Assembly: GCA_002105175.1 (NCBI GenBank)
Contig: MCGE01000008.1
Span: 62,001 to 126,000 of the forward strand
Origin: Absidia repens
Taxonomy: Eukaryota > Mucoromycota > Mucoromycetes > Mucorales > Cunninghamellaceae
Reading direction: 5' to 3'
DNA length: 64,000 nt
The notes beneath the pieces are model-generated. The model had not been told where the DNA came from, made no database searches, and saw only the letters and a list, made by a program, of their open reading frames with translations. This document shows, one piece after another, positions 50,517-61,584 of this stretch (its first letter is position 1; every line of letters starts with the position of its first letter). Made by a program: the position numbers and the translations under genes.

Positions 50517-51060
50517 GTTTCATTGTAGAGTGATCCAGTGGAGATAATATGAGGTCGATTGCGGGAGTTCTGTGGAATGATCAAAATAATTTGAGAGGAA
50601 AAGGGAGCTAATATTCAGTACAACATGACTTAAGAAACAGTGAAAGAGTATTTTTTTATTGAAGCATAGCATGGTCAACACTGATCAAAAGGGTGATGGC
50701 AATAAATAAGAGGACTATTGCGCAAGACATAACAGAGAATAAATGGGACATTTTTCATTGAAGGATGTAAAAACGACATACTTTATTCAGATGTAGATAC
50801 AAGCTATCGATAAACTAAACTAAGCTGATGATTCCAAAAAACCAAGTAATGGTGGTCCTAAATCCTGGATTCAAAATAAAAGGGTTTCCCCATGCATCTT
50901 GTAATCCCTGAGCTGAAAACCCTTCTAAACTATTCCTGATACTAATCTAAGTTGACCATAACCTCACAAAATTGAATGGCGAAGAAAAAGGTGAAGGGAA
51001 AAAAAGAAATTGAATTGAGAAGAAACAAAAAATCATGAGTGCGGAATTTGAAGTGTTTTC
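50380..51060 (+). repeat. dispersed repeat family A, long copy
   Basis: Modules GCTTATTGAAGCGTATCGG, ATTGAAGCATAGCATGGTCA, ACACTGATCAA, GACTATTGCGCAAGACATAA, CATTTTTCATTGAAGGATG, TTTATTCAGATGTAGATACA, AAATAAAAGGGTTTCCCCAT, CTGAAAACCCTTCTAAACTA, then GTGCGGAATTTGAAG. Order is as in the other long copies. Confidence 0.8.
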
Positions 51061-51238
51061 GGTGGTGCCTCTCTTGCTAGCTGCTACCCCCATCACGGAC
51101 AACCACTCGCTTCATTAATAAAAATCCCGGTAGTGACAATAAAAAATATATGGAGAATTAAATGTCATTATGCATGGTAGATTGATTTTTATTAAATGTG
51201 AGGAACAAAATCTTAATAACCTGATTACATGTGACATA

Positions 51239-52550
51239 TTATGCAAACATGAACAATCCAAAGAGTGATGCCAGTACAAGAGAGGTTGATGAAGTGAGTG
51301 CTTCAGCATGATTCTTCTTCTGATTCTTATTCACTAATTGGATATCACTGGTATCCACCACCGTGTTATTTAAATTGGATGGCGCTTCCACAGCAGATTG
51401 GCCTTCTTTGTAGCCACTGGTGCCAAATGAATGTTTATCACTTACTGTCTTGTTCGATTGGGCATCTTTGGAAAAAAAAAATTAGCTTTGTCCTAAAAAT
51501 AAAAGTAAAAGCTCTTCTTACTTTCTTTATAAGGGTTTTTATCTTGCAAACAGCCATCTAAACGGACCATGGTATATCCAGCTTCGTTAATGACATTGAC
51601 CATCTCATAAATAGCCCGCCAGGAACCAGTGTCAGGGATGTCATATTGTACCGAAATGAAACTTCCTTTGGAGTCATAGGTATCCAGCTGCTTACTGAAT
51701 GTATCACGATATAATTGCGCAATGCCAGCTGGATTACCCTTGTAATTGTAATCCATGGTATCCAAGTTGTATGCTACCAAGGTATATCCCATGTTGCGAA
51801 TGATGTGTTCCAAACGATAATCTTCCGGCGTTGAATAGTGAAGACGCACGTATTTAGGAGCCACGCCAATCAAGGTTTCCACGATTTTAGCTGTATTTTC
51901 CACATCTTGCTTAATTTGATCATCGCTTAATCCATCCGATGAATCCCCTGGCGCTCGGTATGTCATTCCAATGAAGTGGCCATCGTTATAGGCACGTTGA
52001 AGGATCATTGCGTATTGTTGCGTATAAAGCCTTTGGCGTGTGTTTTAGAAAAAAAATTATGCAAAATAATTTAAGCACCGATCTGCCCTTTCGGGAGGTT
52101 TTCTTTTTTTTTTTTATTCTGGCTTTACCAAGATGCGTTCACAAAAAAGTTAGCTTTTGCCTGTGCAGCCTTTAGTCCATTCAATACTTTCGCAGTAACA
52201 TCACTTGGACCTTCATTCTACATAATGTAAAATATAACAAGTGAGTTATGTTTTCTCGAGGATCATCTTCATGAGTTGCCTTCATACATAGGTGACTGCA
52301 ATTTGACCTGAACCAGAACAAGCGGTAGCCTGCGGAGCGGGTCCATTTGTTGCTACAGATGCAGTGGGATGATTCCAAATTGGCAAAGGCATGGTATCTC
52401 GAAAAATCCAAAAAAAAAATAAAGTATATATATCGATGCATTAATTACAATGTTTGACAGTTATCAAGCCTATTTTTGTCCCTTACTTAGGTCAGCAAGC
52501 ACCAAGTTCACAAGTGCAGCAAATACGACTACTAACAATAACTTCATCAT
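51239..52550 (-). CDS. polysaccharide (chitin) deacetylase-like protein, probably GPI-anchored
   Basis: Exons 52487-52550, 52288-52397, 52129-52217, 51522-52030 and 51239-51465 give 332 aa. Signal peptide from MMKLLLVVVFAALVNLVLA. The NodB-type domain starts at IAVTYNEGPSDVTAKVL (about 55-71) and includes KANFFVNASWLYTQQYA, DGHFIGMTYRAPGD, APKYVRLHYSTPEDYR, VAYNLDTMDY and GYTMVRLDGCL. The C-terminal tail ends in a hydrophobic segment (TSLVLASLFGLFMFA) like a GPI signal. The usual TFDDGP motif is TYNEGP here, and the HSxxHP metal motif is replaced by FIGMTYRAP. Catalysis by the standard metal triad is therefore doubtful; it may be a binding or regulatory cell-wall protein. Confidence 0.8.
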
Positions 52551-53329
52551 CCTGTAAATATTTCTTGGAAAAAAAAAAAGAAGTGAGCAAGTAAGAAAAT
52601 AAAAATGAAAAAAAGTTTCCTAGTTTATAAAGCCGGGTCATCGAATGGATCCAGCCTAAATAATTTTTGTTACAACTAAATGTCAAAATAATCCGATCAT
52701 ACGCATACAATATAAACAATGGAGGTTTTATTTCATGTAGATAATGAGAATGGTTTTATTATGAGCGAAAAAAAAAAGAAGACAATAGGAAGGTAATGAG
52801 GACCAAAAAAAAAAAAAAAAAAAAGGAAGAGGGAAGGATAGCAATATAAACTACACCAGGAATCAGGGTTGGGTGCGACAAGTATATAGTACCTCAACCT
52901 TGACCTAATACAAGCTGTGTGTATGGTTATGATGGTGACATCAATGTTTCTGTTGCTTGCTACTTGCACATTATGACACTGTACCCAGCGTAAGTAGTTC
53001 TTAAATGATTTAATGGTTTTTACAAGTCATGGCTAAAACTTGTCACTATTCACTCCTTATAACGCAATCGATGTGGTGTTTTTCTTTTTCTTACCTTCCT
53101 AATACTATTACAAATGTATAAATATATATATATGAAGGTTCCCATTGATAGATATATAATATTACGGTATGCAGTCAAATGTCAGACTCTTGCTCTATAT
53201 TTATGATTAAAAGGGGAACGCTGTTGGTCAAAAAGAAAGTCGATTAAAACCCCGTCAGTGCAAAAAAAAAAAAAGTGAAAAAAAAACTTGGTGGATTTTT
53301 TACTCTTTTTTATCAGTTTTTTTTATCAA
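52551..53329. other. divergent promoter region, deacetylase-like gene / GPI8
   Basis: 0.78 kb, AT-rich, between divergent starts. The frame at 52733-52969 overlaps an A/T run and has no family features. No gene. Confidence 0.4.
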
Positions 53330-54827
53330 ATGAAATTCACCAAATTATATCCTATCTTCTTCCTTCTTGTAATATGTCTCCAACTTTATTTTTGTGAATC
53401 CAGTACTGATCAAGTGGAAGGATTCTTTAGTCAAAGTGGGCATACAAACAACTGGGCAGTGTTGGTAAGAATGGATGTACTTGTTTATTACTTATTACTC
53501 ACCAAGGTCTCATCTATAAGGTATGCACTTCACGATTCTGGTTCAATTATCGTCATATTGCCAATACACTATCGATGTATCGAACTGTCAAACGACTTGG
53601 GATCCCCGATTCAAATATTATCTTGATGCTTGCGGATGATGTGTCTTGTAATCCACGAAATACCTATCCAGCAACTGTTTATAACAATGCAGCTCGGTTC
53701 TTGGACTTGTACGGTGATAATGTCGAAGTGGATTACCGTGGCTATGAAGTAACTGTAGAGAACTTTATACGGATGCTGACAGGTAAACAAAATGAATAAC
53801 GCTCCCTCCCCCTCACAATACGATGAATGAATCCTTTTGTTTTGTCAATAGGTCGGGTCTCACCTGATACACCCAAATCCAAGAGGTTGCTCTCGGATGA
53901 TCGGTCTAACATATTTGTATATATGACTGGTCATGGTGGGGATGAATTCTTGAAATTCCAAGACGCCGAAGAAATCAGTGCTTATGACTTGGCTGATGCG
54001 TTCAAGCAAATGTCCGAAAAGAACCGGTAAAACGTGTTAGTGTGTAGAAAATAATAGGCATTCGATTCTAATTTTTTCTCTTTCTAGGTACAATGAAATC
54101 TTTTTTATGATCGATACTTGTCAAGCCAATACCATGTATAAGCGAATTGATTCACCCAATATCTTGGCGACGGGAAGCAGCAAACTTGGTGAAAGCTCGT
54201 ACTCTCATCATATTGATTATGATATTGGTGTGGCCGTCATTGATAGTTATACTTATTACAATTTGGAATTTTTAGAAAAAGTGGACATGACAAGCAATGC
54301 CACGTTGCATGATTTGGTAATGTTACCTGCTCTTCATTTCATTGTTTTGGAAATGTAGTACTCACTTTTTTATCATCTTTATAATAGTTTCAAACATATG
54401 ATCCTGTGAAGATTGCATCAGAACCTGGAATTCGATCTGATTTATTTCATCGTCCTTTGGATAAGGTAAAAAGAGACTGAGATTTTGCTACAGGCATAGT
54501 AAACTTATTCTGTTTTGCTATATTGTGTAGGTCAAGGTCACAGACTTTTTCGGAAATGTACAAAACGTGGAACTGACGAGGCAACGATACCCTCTTATTG
54601 CGGAAGAAGATATATCATCGACGCCGGAACTTTTGATAGCACCTAATGATACAACGACCCCAAGCAACAGTCAACACCAAACGATCACTCTTCAACAACA
54701 ACGGCCACAACAACACTCCTTCAAAGTCCACCGCCAAGCATCTCTTCTAGACAATACAACCACTTTGATAGGTGGTCTAGTTACGTTTGGCTTAGCTTAC
54801 TTTATCTCCAAATCCGTCCGTATGTAG
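53330..54827 (+). CDS. GPI8: GPI-anchor transamidase catalytic subunit
   Basis: Exons 53330-53464, 53521-53782, 53852-54026, 54088-54316, 54388-54465 and 54531-54827 give 391 aa. Signal peptide 1-~23, then a C13 (legumain-like) cysteine protease domain: [69 protein letters not shown], catalytic His160 in [10 protein letters not shown] and Cys202 in [11 protein letters not shown]. The C-terminal [14 protein letters not shown] is a TM. It cleaves the C-terminal signal of precursors in the ER and attaches the GPI anchor, with Gaa1, Gpi16, Gpi17 and Gab1. The second intron border (acceptor CTATAAG before 53521) was fixed by the conserved [18 protein letters not shown] at 54951-54956. Confidence 0.95.
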
Positions 54828-56311
54828 TGTTTAGTGTGTATGCTTAGTTTCCATTTCTTGCCTTAGTTTTTATCCATCTCGTATTCAAATATATGTACAT
54901 ATCATACCTATAGTGATAGATTTCTTCCTTTTTTTTTTTTTTGGTTCTGTAATAAACACTCGCCTTTTTTTATTATTATTCTTTTGTTATGATTTGTCTT
55001 TGTCATGATGTCTGGATTTTAGTTATGGTGGGAATCGAAGTGGAGGAGAGACAACAATAATCGAGATAATTTACTCTGCCTGATTTTTCTCTTTTTTTGG
55101 GGGGGGTGATATGGGGTTGCCTTGACAATACTGGAAAAAAGAAACATAAAAAAAAGGCAGTGTATGTTCGGATTTGGAAGGTTTACCAGCATGGGCGAGG
55201 AGGGGGTGGGGGACTATTAGGATGTCGCCGAGCCTGACTGAATCAAGATTAAAAAACGCACATTATCTACTTGTTCTTAGCTACAACCGTGGTGTTAAAT
55301 ACCGTACCATCCTTTGACTGGCAATTTCCCCTTTTCAGATGCGCTAATGATTTTGTCTACACACACACACACTCACCCTTGCCCCTCACTTTTCTTCTTC
55401 TTTTTCTTTTTTAGATAAAGAACCATTCCCCTTCCTTTGTTACACTAGTGATTTCTTGTATATTTTATAATACCAATAAAAAAAAACTAATTGGCTGATT
55501 AAAATGATTGACTATACTGTTTGTCACTTTTGTTTTTGTAGGCATGCCGATATGGTATAATTCAAAATTTTGTATATGTATGTACACACCAAACGCACCT
55601 TCTTGATCACATCCCTCTACCAACCCCTCCAAATGCGGGTACATGCAATCTGATGAGGATAATGTCGATATATAGGCATATAAATGCAACCACGTATTCT
55701 ATCATCGGCATTAGATACTATCGGATCACACACAGCAAATACAACATGCATCGCATACACACACACACACACGCATCGTACATATCAAATCCCAGAAGTC
55801 AGATTAATATTGGTAAAAAGTATTTATTTATTTATTTCCAAATGTTTATATACAAAATATAAAGTAAAAAAAAAAAAAGAGTCATAGTAAACAAAGTCAT
55901 TGTAAAAGTAAAAAAAAATTGCGATAATATAAATAAAACTACTGTAGAGCAAGTACGCGAGAGGGGAGGGGGTAAGGATGAATCACAAAAAAGAGCTAGT
56001 GGGTATGAATTGGATTGCAAGTCTTGATTGTTGTTGAGTTTTTGATGATGGGTACTTTGGAAGGCGAAGCGGAAGAGAGAATAAGGGGGGATGAATGGAG
56101 GTCGGTAGATATGCAGGTGGAAATTCATAGGGTAACACACACATATAAAAAAACACCCATTTCCCTTTCTTGGCAAAGAACCAAAACAAGTTGTTTCATC
56201 AAAATAGAGAAAAAAAAGAGGGGATGGTGGTAAAAGGGTGGAAGGAGGGGGTGAAAAGAGTAATAAAAAATAAAGAGACAAAAGTACCGATCATTTCTTT
56301 CTTGTAAGAAC
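54828..56311. other. intergenic, convergent GPI8 / bZIP
   Basis: About 1.5 kb between gene ends. (CA)n runs at 55360-55372 and 55759-55773. 55832-56281 has short hydrophobic frames without motifs. No gene supported. Confidence 0.4.
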
Positions 56312-57565
56312 CTAGCAAGCTTGAGGTTGTAGTATTTGCTGTTGTTGAAGCAAAAGGTTTTGTCGTTTAAGCGTATCCACTTCTTGGCGTAATTGTTTGT
56401 TTTCATTTTCTACCATTCCAAGTCGTTCAGCCAATCCTTCTGCATGTTTCTTGTGGTCATTCACTTGCTGTTCCAATGTGGTGATATATTCTAAATTGTC
56501 CAAAAAAAAAAAAAAAAAATGTCAAGTTAATATCATTTATCTCATTGTTTTGTATGAAGATATCGAGTCTCTTACCTTTTCTTCGTACTCGGAAGTTTCG
56601 AGCCGAAATCTTGTTTCGTAGTTGTCGACGTTCCTTTGGCGTTAATTTCTTGATATCAATCCCATCAGATTCGGCATACGCTTCCAAAGAACCAATATCA
56701 TCCCCCAATAAAGAATCGCGTCTGGCGGAGGCATTATTGTTGCTGGGTAAAGACGATAAAGATGAAGACGGCGCCTTCTTCATTTTGGTTGCTGATGTTG
56801 TTGTTGATTCTTCCGTTGTGTCCATGGGTGTCAGTACATTGTTATCCAAAGAAGACGGTGAAGAATTGATTCCATCTTGTTCTGTATTGATAAGCGTCGA
56901 TTTTGAAAGCATAGAAGAGGTGTCAGTTGGTTGTCGCTGCTGTTGGTCAGCGACAGCAGAGGTGGTTGTAGGAGGTTTCATCAAATATTCGGGAGACACA
57001 GTATCAGGTAAATTAGAGCTGTTTCCAAACAAGTTAGTATTGGCAAGATGAGCAGCAAGATGAGAGGCAGATGGCGAGGTGGATGAATCGGATGAAGAAA
57101 CTGCGGCACCTGATGAGGATGTGGTTGAGGATGATGCTGTTTCTGACTTGATGGGTACGTCTTGGTTAGATGAGGAGCAAGATGCAGAATTGGTATTGTT
57201 GACGCTATTGTTGTTGCCGTTGGTTTGCGAGGCCCTTAAAGCTAGTTGGTGTTTAGCTAGTTCAATGAGTTGTTTGATTTGTTCAGTGGTGGGAAAGTGA
57301 GAGGAGGAGGGGGAGTGGTGGTAGCCGCAGCCAAAGCTGCTGCCGCAGAACATGAAGTAGCAGGTGTGTTCATAAAACCAGATGGTGGAGATGATGCCAT
57401 GAGTAAAGGAGGAGATGAAGCGTGTTCCAGTTTTGGTGATAACAAATCGGCGGAGAGATAATGATTGAAGTCAACATAGTCATTAGAAAATAAATCCGCG
57501 GGTTCGCCCTTGACTGAATGAGAATCTAACCAGTCCATATCAACAATATCCTCAAAAGTCATCAT
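56312..57565 (-). CDS. bZIP transcription factor needing a -1 frame change
   Basis: Exon 1 is 56576-57565 and exon 2 is 56312-56490. Read in one frame, translation from the ATG at 57565 (MMTFEDIVDMDWLDSHSV) stops at 57257. A -1 change at 57290-57296 gives one 389-aa protein. The N-part has acidic and hydrophobic patches (LFSNDYVDFNHYLSADLLSP). The middle is Ser/Thr/Asn-rich. The basic region KLTPKERRQLRNKISARNFR and VRRKEYITTLEQQVNDHK leads into a zipper (ERLGMVENENKQLRQEV, LKRQNLLLQQQQIL). The C-part alone is unambiguous bZIP. The heptamer T TTC CCA lies exactly in frame for a -1 slip. A sequencing indel at TTT or the nearby C5 run, or an unseen intron, are the alternatives. No gt-ag pair that I found fixes the frame plausibly. 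Confidence 0.75.
57290..57296 (-). promoter_or_regulatory. candidate -1 slippery heptamer T TTC CCA in bZIP gene
   Basis: On the minus strand the 0-frame reads ACT TTC CCA. The heptamer T TTC CCA has exact X XXY YYZ phase and the -1 frame continues into TTEQIKQLIELA. Slippage with YYY = CCC is unusual in eukaryotes, and a T or C homopolymer indel is a simple alternative. Confidence 0.35.
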
Positions 57566-58949
57566 ATTGTAATGTTGGTAGTATTTGTAGTGGTAGTAGT
57601 GGTAATAGTAGTAATACAAGTAATTGAGATCAAAAAAGATGTCAGATTAAAAGGTGAGAAGAATGGAAAAAAAAAAATATGAAAGAAAAGAAGAGAAGAA
57701 AAAATAAGAAAAAATGGCTGATTAATGATTTTGAGTTTCATTGCACACCACTCCCCAAAAGTCACACACGAAAAAAACACACTTAGATTTTTTCAATAAC
57801 CGATAAGATGCTGCTGCTCCCCCCTTTTTCTTTCCCCTTCCATAGAGTTCTGCTCCTCCCTCCCCTATCAAAGGCGGAAATCAAAACAACTACTTTTTTT
57901 TTATTATTGTTAGGAGGATCATCCGAAAAGACATGGATTTAAGATTCCCAAAAAAAGAAAAAAGAAATATAAAATAATAATAAAAAGATTAAGTGTCTGT
58001 CCATTTTCATTGCTTCGTCATCACCAAATGTCCATTTATCCATTTGTCCTAAATGTTGTGTCATCGTGAGAAGAGTATCATCAAAGGGAATGACAGAATC
58101 CCATGATCCAAAAAGAAAAACTCTAGACTGACCGATTTGGGAGATGAAGTGTTTCTGCCGAACCATCAATATGAACCGACAAGTGTTCAAAAAATGGCTT
58201 GCTTTTTTTTTGGGGGGGAGGGGAGGAATGGGGAATGGGGAATGAAAAGGCGAAAACTCCGATAACTGGCTGATAGTTTTTTCTTTCGATATACGTTTTT
58301 ATCCAAAAAAAGACTCAAATAACACCATTTTCATATGTCACTCGATTTTATCTATAAAAAATAATAATATACAGTATCGTTCAAATCTATTGAATTGATA
58401 AAATATGTTATATTAACAACAAAACAGATCCATCATTGAGGCGGCCTTTAAATACATGGTGTTCCTTTTTTGGGTTCTTCACATTTGTGCATATGTAACA
58501 ATATGATAATGATATATTTATATTAAATTTATTGACTAGGATAAATTCAACTCTGACGATAAAAATGAAAACATCACATTACAATGTAGTTCCTATACTT
58601 TTCGGGTATTATTTTTGGATATACTATATAAATCCCGTTTTGGTATCATGATGATAAAAAAAAATCAAGATCAACGATCAATAGTTCAAGAAATTGTAAT
58701 AGTGACAGTAATCAGGTCGAAAGAAGGAAGAAAGGACACCTAAATACCACCTCTGCATTCTACGATACTAAAGAAGGCTTGAACTCACACTACAATTGCA
58801 TGATTCTCCACCCCCCAAAAAACCTACCATCGGTAGAATTATTTTCCTTATACCGGCCATCAAGCCAATCAAAATACATATAGTCGAGCACGTGTCCTTT
58901 CTTTGGCCCAAATTTTATATAGTATATGAAAATTTTGGTGAAAAGTTTG
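57566..58949. other. intergenic, bZIP upstream and tRNA 5' flank
   Basis: Includes the (TTG/ATG)-rich leader immediately 5' of the bZIP (57570-57620), which would read as a Tyr-rich extension, and a G-run at 58213-58240. A frame at 57939-58190 (minus) has no recognisable motif. No gene. Confidence 0.4.
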
Positions 58950-59022
58950 GGGGGGTTAGCACAATTGGTAGTGCGTCAGATTCCAGATCTGAAGGTTAGG
59001 TGTTCGAGTCACTTATCCCTCA
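58950..59022 (+). tRNA. tRNA-Trp (CCA), no intron
   Basis: 73-nt cloverleaf checked by hand. Acceptor GGGGGGT pairs with ATCCCTC (two G-U). D stem GCAC/GTGC, anticodon stem TCAGA/TCTGA with loop TTCCAGA (anticodon CCA). T stem AGGTG/CACTT with loop TTCGAGT; discriminator A at 59022. Internal boxes: TTAGCACAATTGG (A-like) and GTTCGAGTC (B). T-rich Pol III stop follows at ~59029. The anticodon loop is uninterrupted. Confidence 0.9.
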
Positions 59023-59028
59023 AACTAA

Positions 59029-59048
59029 CTTTTTTGTAATTTTTTTTC
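59029..59048 (+). terminator. RNA polymerase III terminator of tRNA-Trp
   Basis: Runs of T (TTTTTT, then TTTTTTTTT) begin 6-7 bases after the tRNA 3' end, the usual Pol III stop. Confidence 0.7.
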
Positions 59049-60304
59049 GAGATATTTATACTAATTTTACAATTGTTTCATGCGTGGTGCACGAAACCCA
59101 ACTGTGAGTGCGGCACGCACCCAGCCATTTTCCTTTAATCATAAGTCTTCATTTTTAGCCCAGGTTATATATTTACTGGCACCGAAAGTCTCGTTCAGCA
59201 TAACACTATTCATTTGGCGTTTTCTTTTTGGAATGCGAGTGATATATTAGTTGGGTTACGTCTACTTTTGGTTATTAGCTTGAGCTGGTTAATGTTTTTC
59301 TGTATTGTATGAAAGTGAACACCTGAACTTTTTACAAGTTCAACTGTTTGTAGAAGAATAAAAACAGAAATAGGATTTGAAAGTCCGTTCAGGAACATTT
59401 TTTTGAATAAAATAAAAGTGTTGACTAAAAGTCACCGAACCAACGTAAATAAACTTAAATGTCCGAAAATAAAAATATTTATTTCTATGCCAAGACAGAA
59501 ATTGAAGTCAAAGTGATTGTTGGTTAAAGAACCTTTTAAAGGGGTTTTATTTGTGATGAGAAAAACATCAAGGAAAAGAAAAGGGGGAGATTGGTGTTGA
59601 TGGTAACTGCGGTAATGGAACCACTGGTGAAATGGTAGAGAGTTTATGAAATGACTAGTATATGAATGCTAGTGTTTGACACTGTGGTTATGCAGGTCGT
59701 ACCCTAGAACCATTTTTAGAAAGTTGCTAATCAATAAATCATTGAACTTGAATATGAATGTTACTGAAAGTGAAAGTATGAGGTACGCATGAGACTGTTG
59801 ATACTATATACTATGTGCCTCTATTCATATTGAGGTCTACCAGTAAAACAGGGATTTAGTGCGCAAGATGGATAAGAATCAGTACTTAGAAATAAAAAAA
59901 AAAACATATTTTTTTGAAGCAAAATAAGCACGCTGAGCGGGATAGCCAATACCTAATCTAAAAGGACGAGGAGACGAATGTAAAATGGATTTACTGCAGA
60001 ATACAGGTTAAACATATGAGAGAGACACTAATAATAAAAATACAATGTAAGTTTTTATTCAGGTGTATATATAAAACTATGACTAACTAATACTAAGCTA
60101 AACTAATGGAGGTTCCATGTCACTCATCGTAAGACGAAGACTAATCTAATGAATGGACCTAAATTTACGAAACCAAAATGAAAGGGTTTCCCCATGCATA
60201 TTTGTATTGCATTTTTCAAAATGCCTCTAGTTCACATTCTAACCCTAATCCAAGATGGCCATTGCTTCGTTGAGGCTGTGAGTGATGTCGATTTTCTAAA
60301 AGGG

Positions 60305-60335
<31 letters not shown>

Positions 60336-61584
60336 GGCTAAGTATTTTGGAACCCGACAAAAAATACGGGGCGGGCAATTTGGTTCAGAGTTGCAAAAGT
60401 ACATAATGAATATCATAATAATAAGAATATTGGAATAGCAAAAGTACCAGCGTTTGTTTACTTGATTACATCTATACTGTAATAATGCTACCGAAAAAGA
60501 ATGAAGGAAAAAAAACTACCAAATAAGGAGAAGAAGCGATGGCATGGAAGGAGCATCTAAAAGAAAAGGAAATAGCAATTCGCAGCCTCCTCCCATGCTG
60601 GATCCAAATTTGGTCACGAGAATTTTGGCAAACCTTTGAAGACAAGATTAATGTAATACTGCTTTCCCGTCCTAACCATTCCAGACTGTATATTTTCAAT
60701 GATTGAACAGCAGAAGCAAGTAATCGAACCCAGCCCAGTCTTTGAAGTCTGACACCATGTTTGTACCCTGCTGAAATTTGCACAAACAATTGTTACAAGA
60801 TATTATCAAGCTTTTTTTTTTCCGATTTATTGTTTAATAGCTTTGTACCTTTGATATATTTGTCGCTTCAAATTGCCCCAATTGACCACCAGAGAAATGG
60901 TATTGTTGCGATTACTAATATTGGAATTATTAAAGTGAAGTGGCTTTGGTAAGTACAATACATGATTAGTCTTTTACTCATGGTTTCCTAGAGAACCAAT
61001 TGTATGATCGTGCTGTGTTCTTTACGTTAACCAGCACCAAAAAAAAACAAACCGATTTTTATTTGTGACATGTAATTTAAATTCCGAACCATTTGCAGGA
61101 GTGTGGCACTAACATACGTAACTCTTTCTTTGTGGGGTGCTCAAAGCGCGTGTCATGCAGACACGCTGCATACAAAAGAGGATTGTCCGCGTAGAGAATA
61201 ATTTTTGTTTTTTCGCCCAAAAGATAATACCATATGCCGAAACAAATAGGTAAAGAGTAAGAGTATTGCCAATAATGAAATTAAAATTTTTATACGTATA
61301 TCTAGCTTCTATTGAACTACATCGTATTCGATATGATATCAAGAGGGTTTATTGACAATCATAGGCGTATCATCCAGCAACCCCAATTGTTTTTATTTCA
61401 AGGGGGCAATAAGGAATAATAAAAAAATAGGGGTTGAAAATATCTTATAAGGAGAACGAGAAGCGGGGTTTTTATATTCAGCATCTTTCTTTTCTCTCAC
61501 TCTCTCACTTTTTTTTTTTTCTACTTCTTCATACACTTCCACCCTTTGACAAAACCACTGTATATTTATTTATAAAGAAGAATA
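59049..61584. other. 2.5-kb intergenic region, tRNA to DGAT2
   Basis: Apart from the repeat A copy (59780-60330) I see no gene. The frame at 60472-60789 (minus) has no family features. 61490-61560 is the T/C-rich leader of DGAT2. Confidence 0.4.
59780..60330 (+). repeat. dispersed repeat family A, copy ending in a long A run
   Basis: Has GTTTTTATTCAGGTGTATAT, then ACTAAGCTAAACTAATGGAG and AAAATGAAAGGGTTTCCCCA, then C.AGTTCACATTCTAACCCTAAT. The A/G-rich tail is replaced by about 28 consecutive A (60304-60331). The 5' modules are diverged. Confidence 0.7.

Larger units (their letters stand above)
49109..51238. other. 2.1-kb intergenic region with inverted repeat and repeat A
   Basis: PDK promoter side (49109-49500, with A/T runs), then spacer without genes. 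49911-50009 and 50418-50516 are near-perfect inverted copies. 50120-50165 carries the AAGGGGCTGC short repeat. 50380-51060 is a long repeat A copy. The frame at 49908-50228 is made of these repeats. Confidence 0.5.

Noticed and set aside
57257..57560. Intron explaining the bZIP frame change
   Set aside because: The gt/ag pairs examined were either out of phase or would delete the acidic N-terminal patches; none has the branch and donor quality of other introns here.
57566..57619. Tyr-rich extension (MYYYYYHYYHYKYY..) of the second bZIP
   Set aside because: Comes from a repetitive TAGTAGT leader; MMTFEDIV is the better start.
60472..60789. 105-aa minus-strand frame
   Set aside because: No recognisable motif and no supporting neighbour; other frames are equally open locally.
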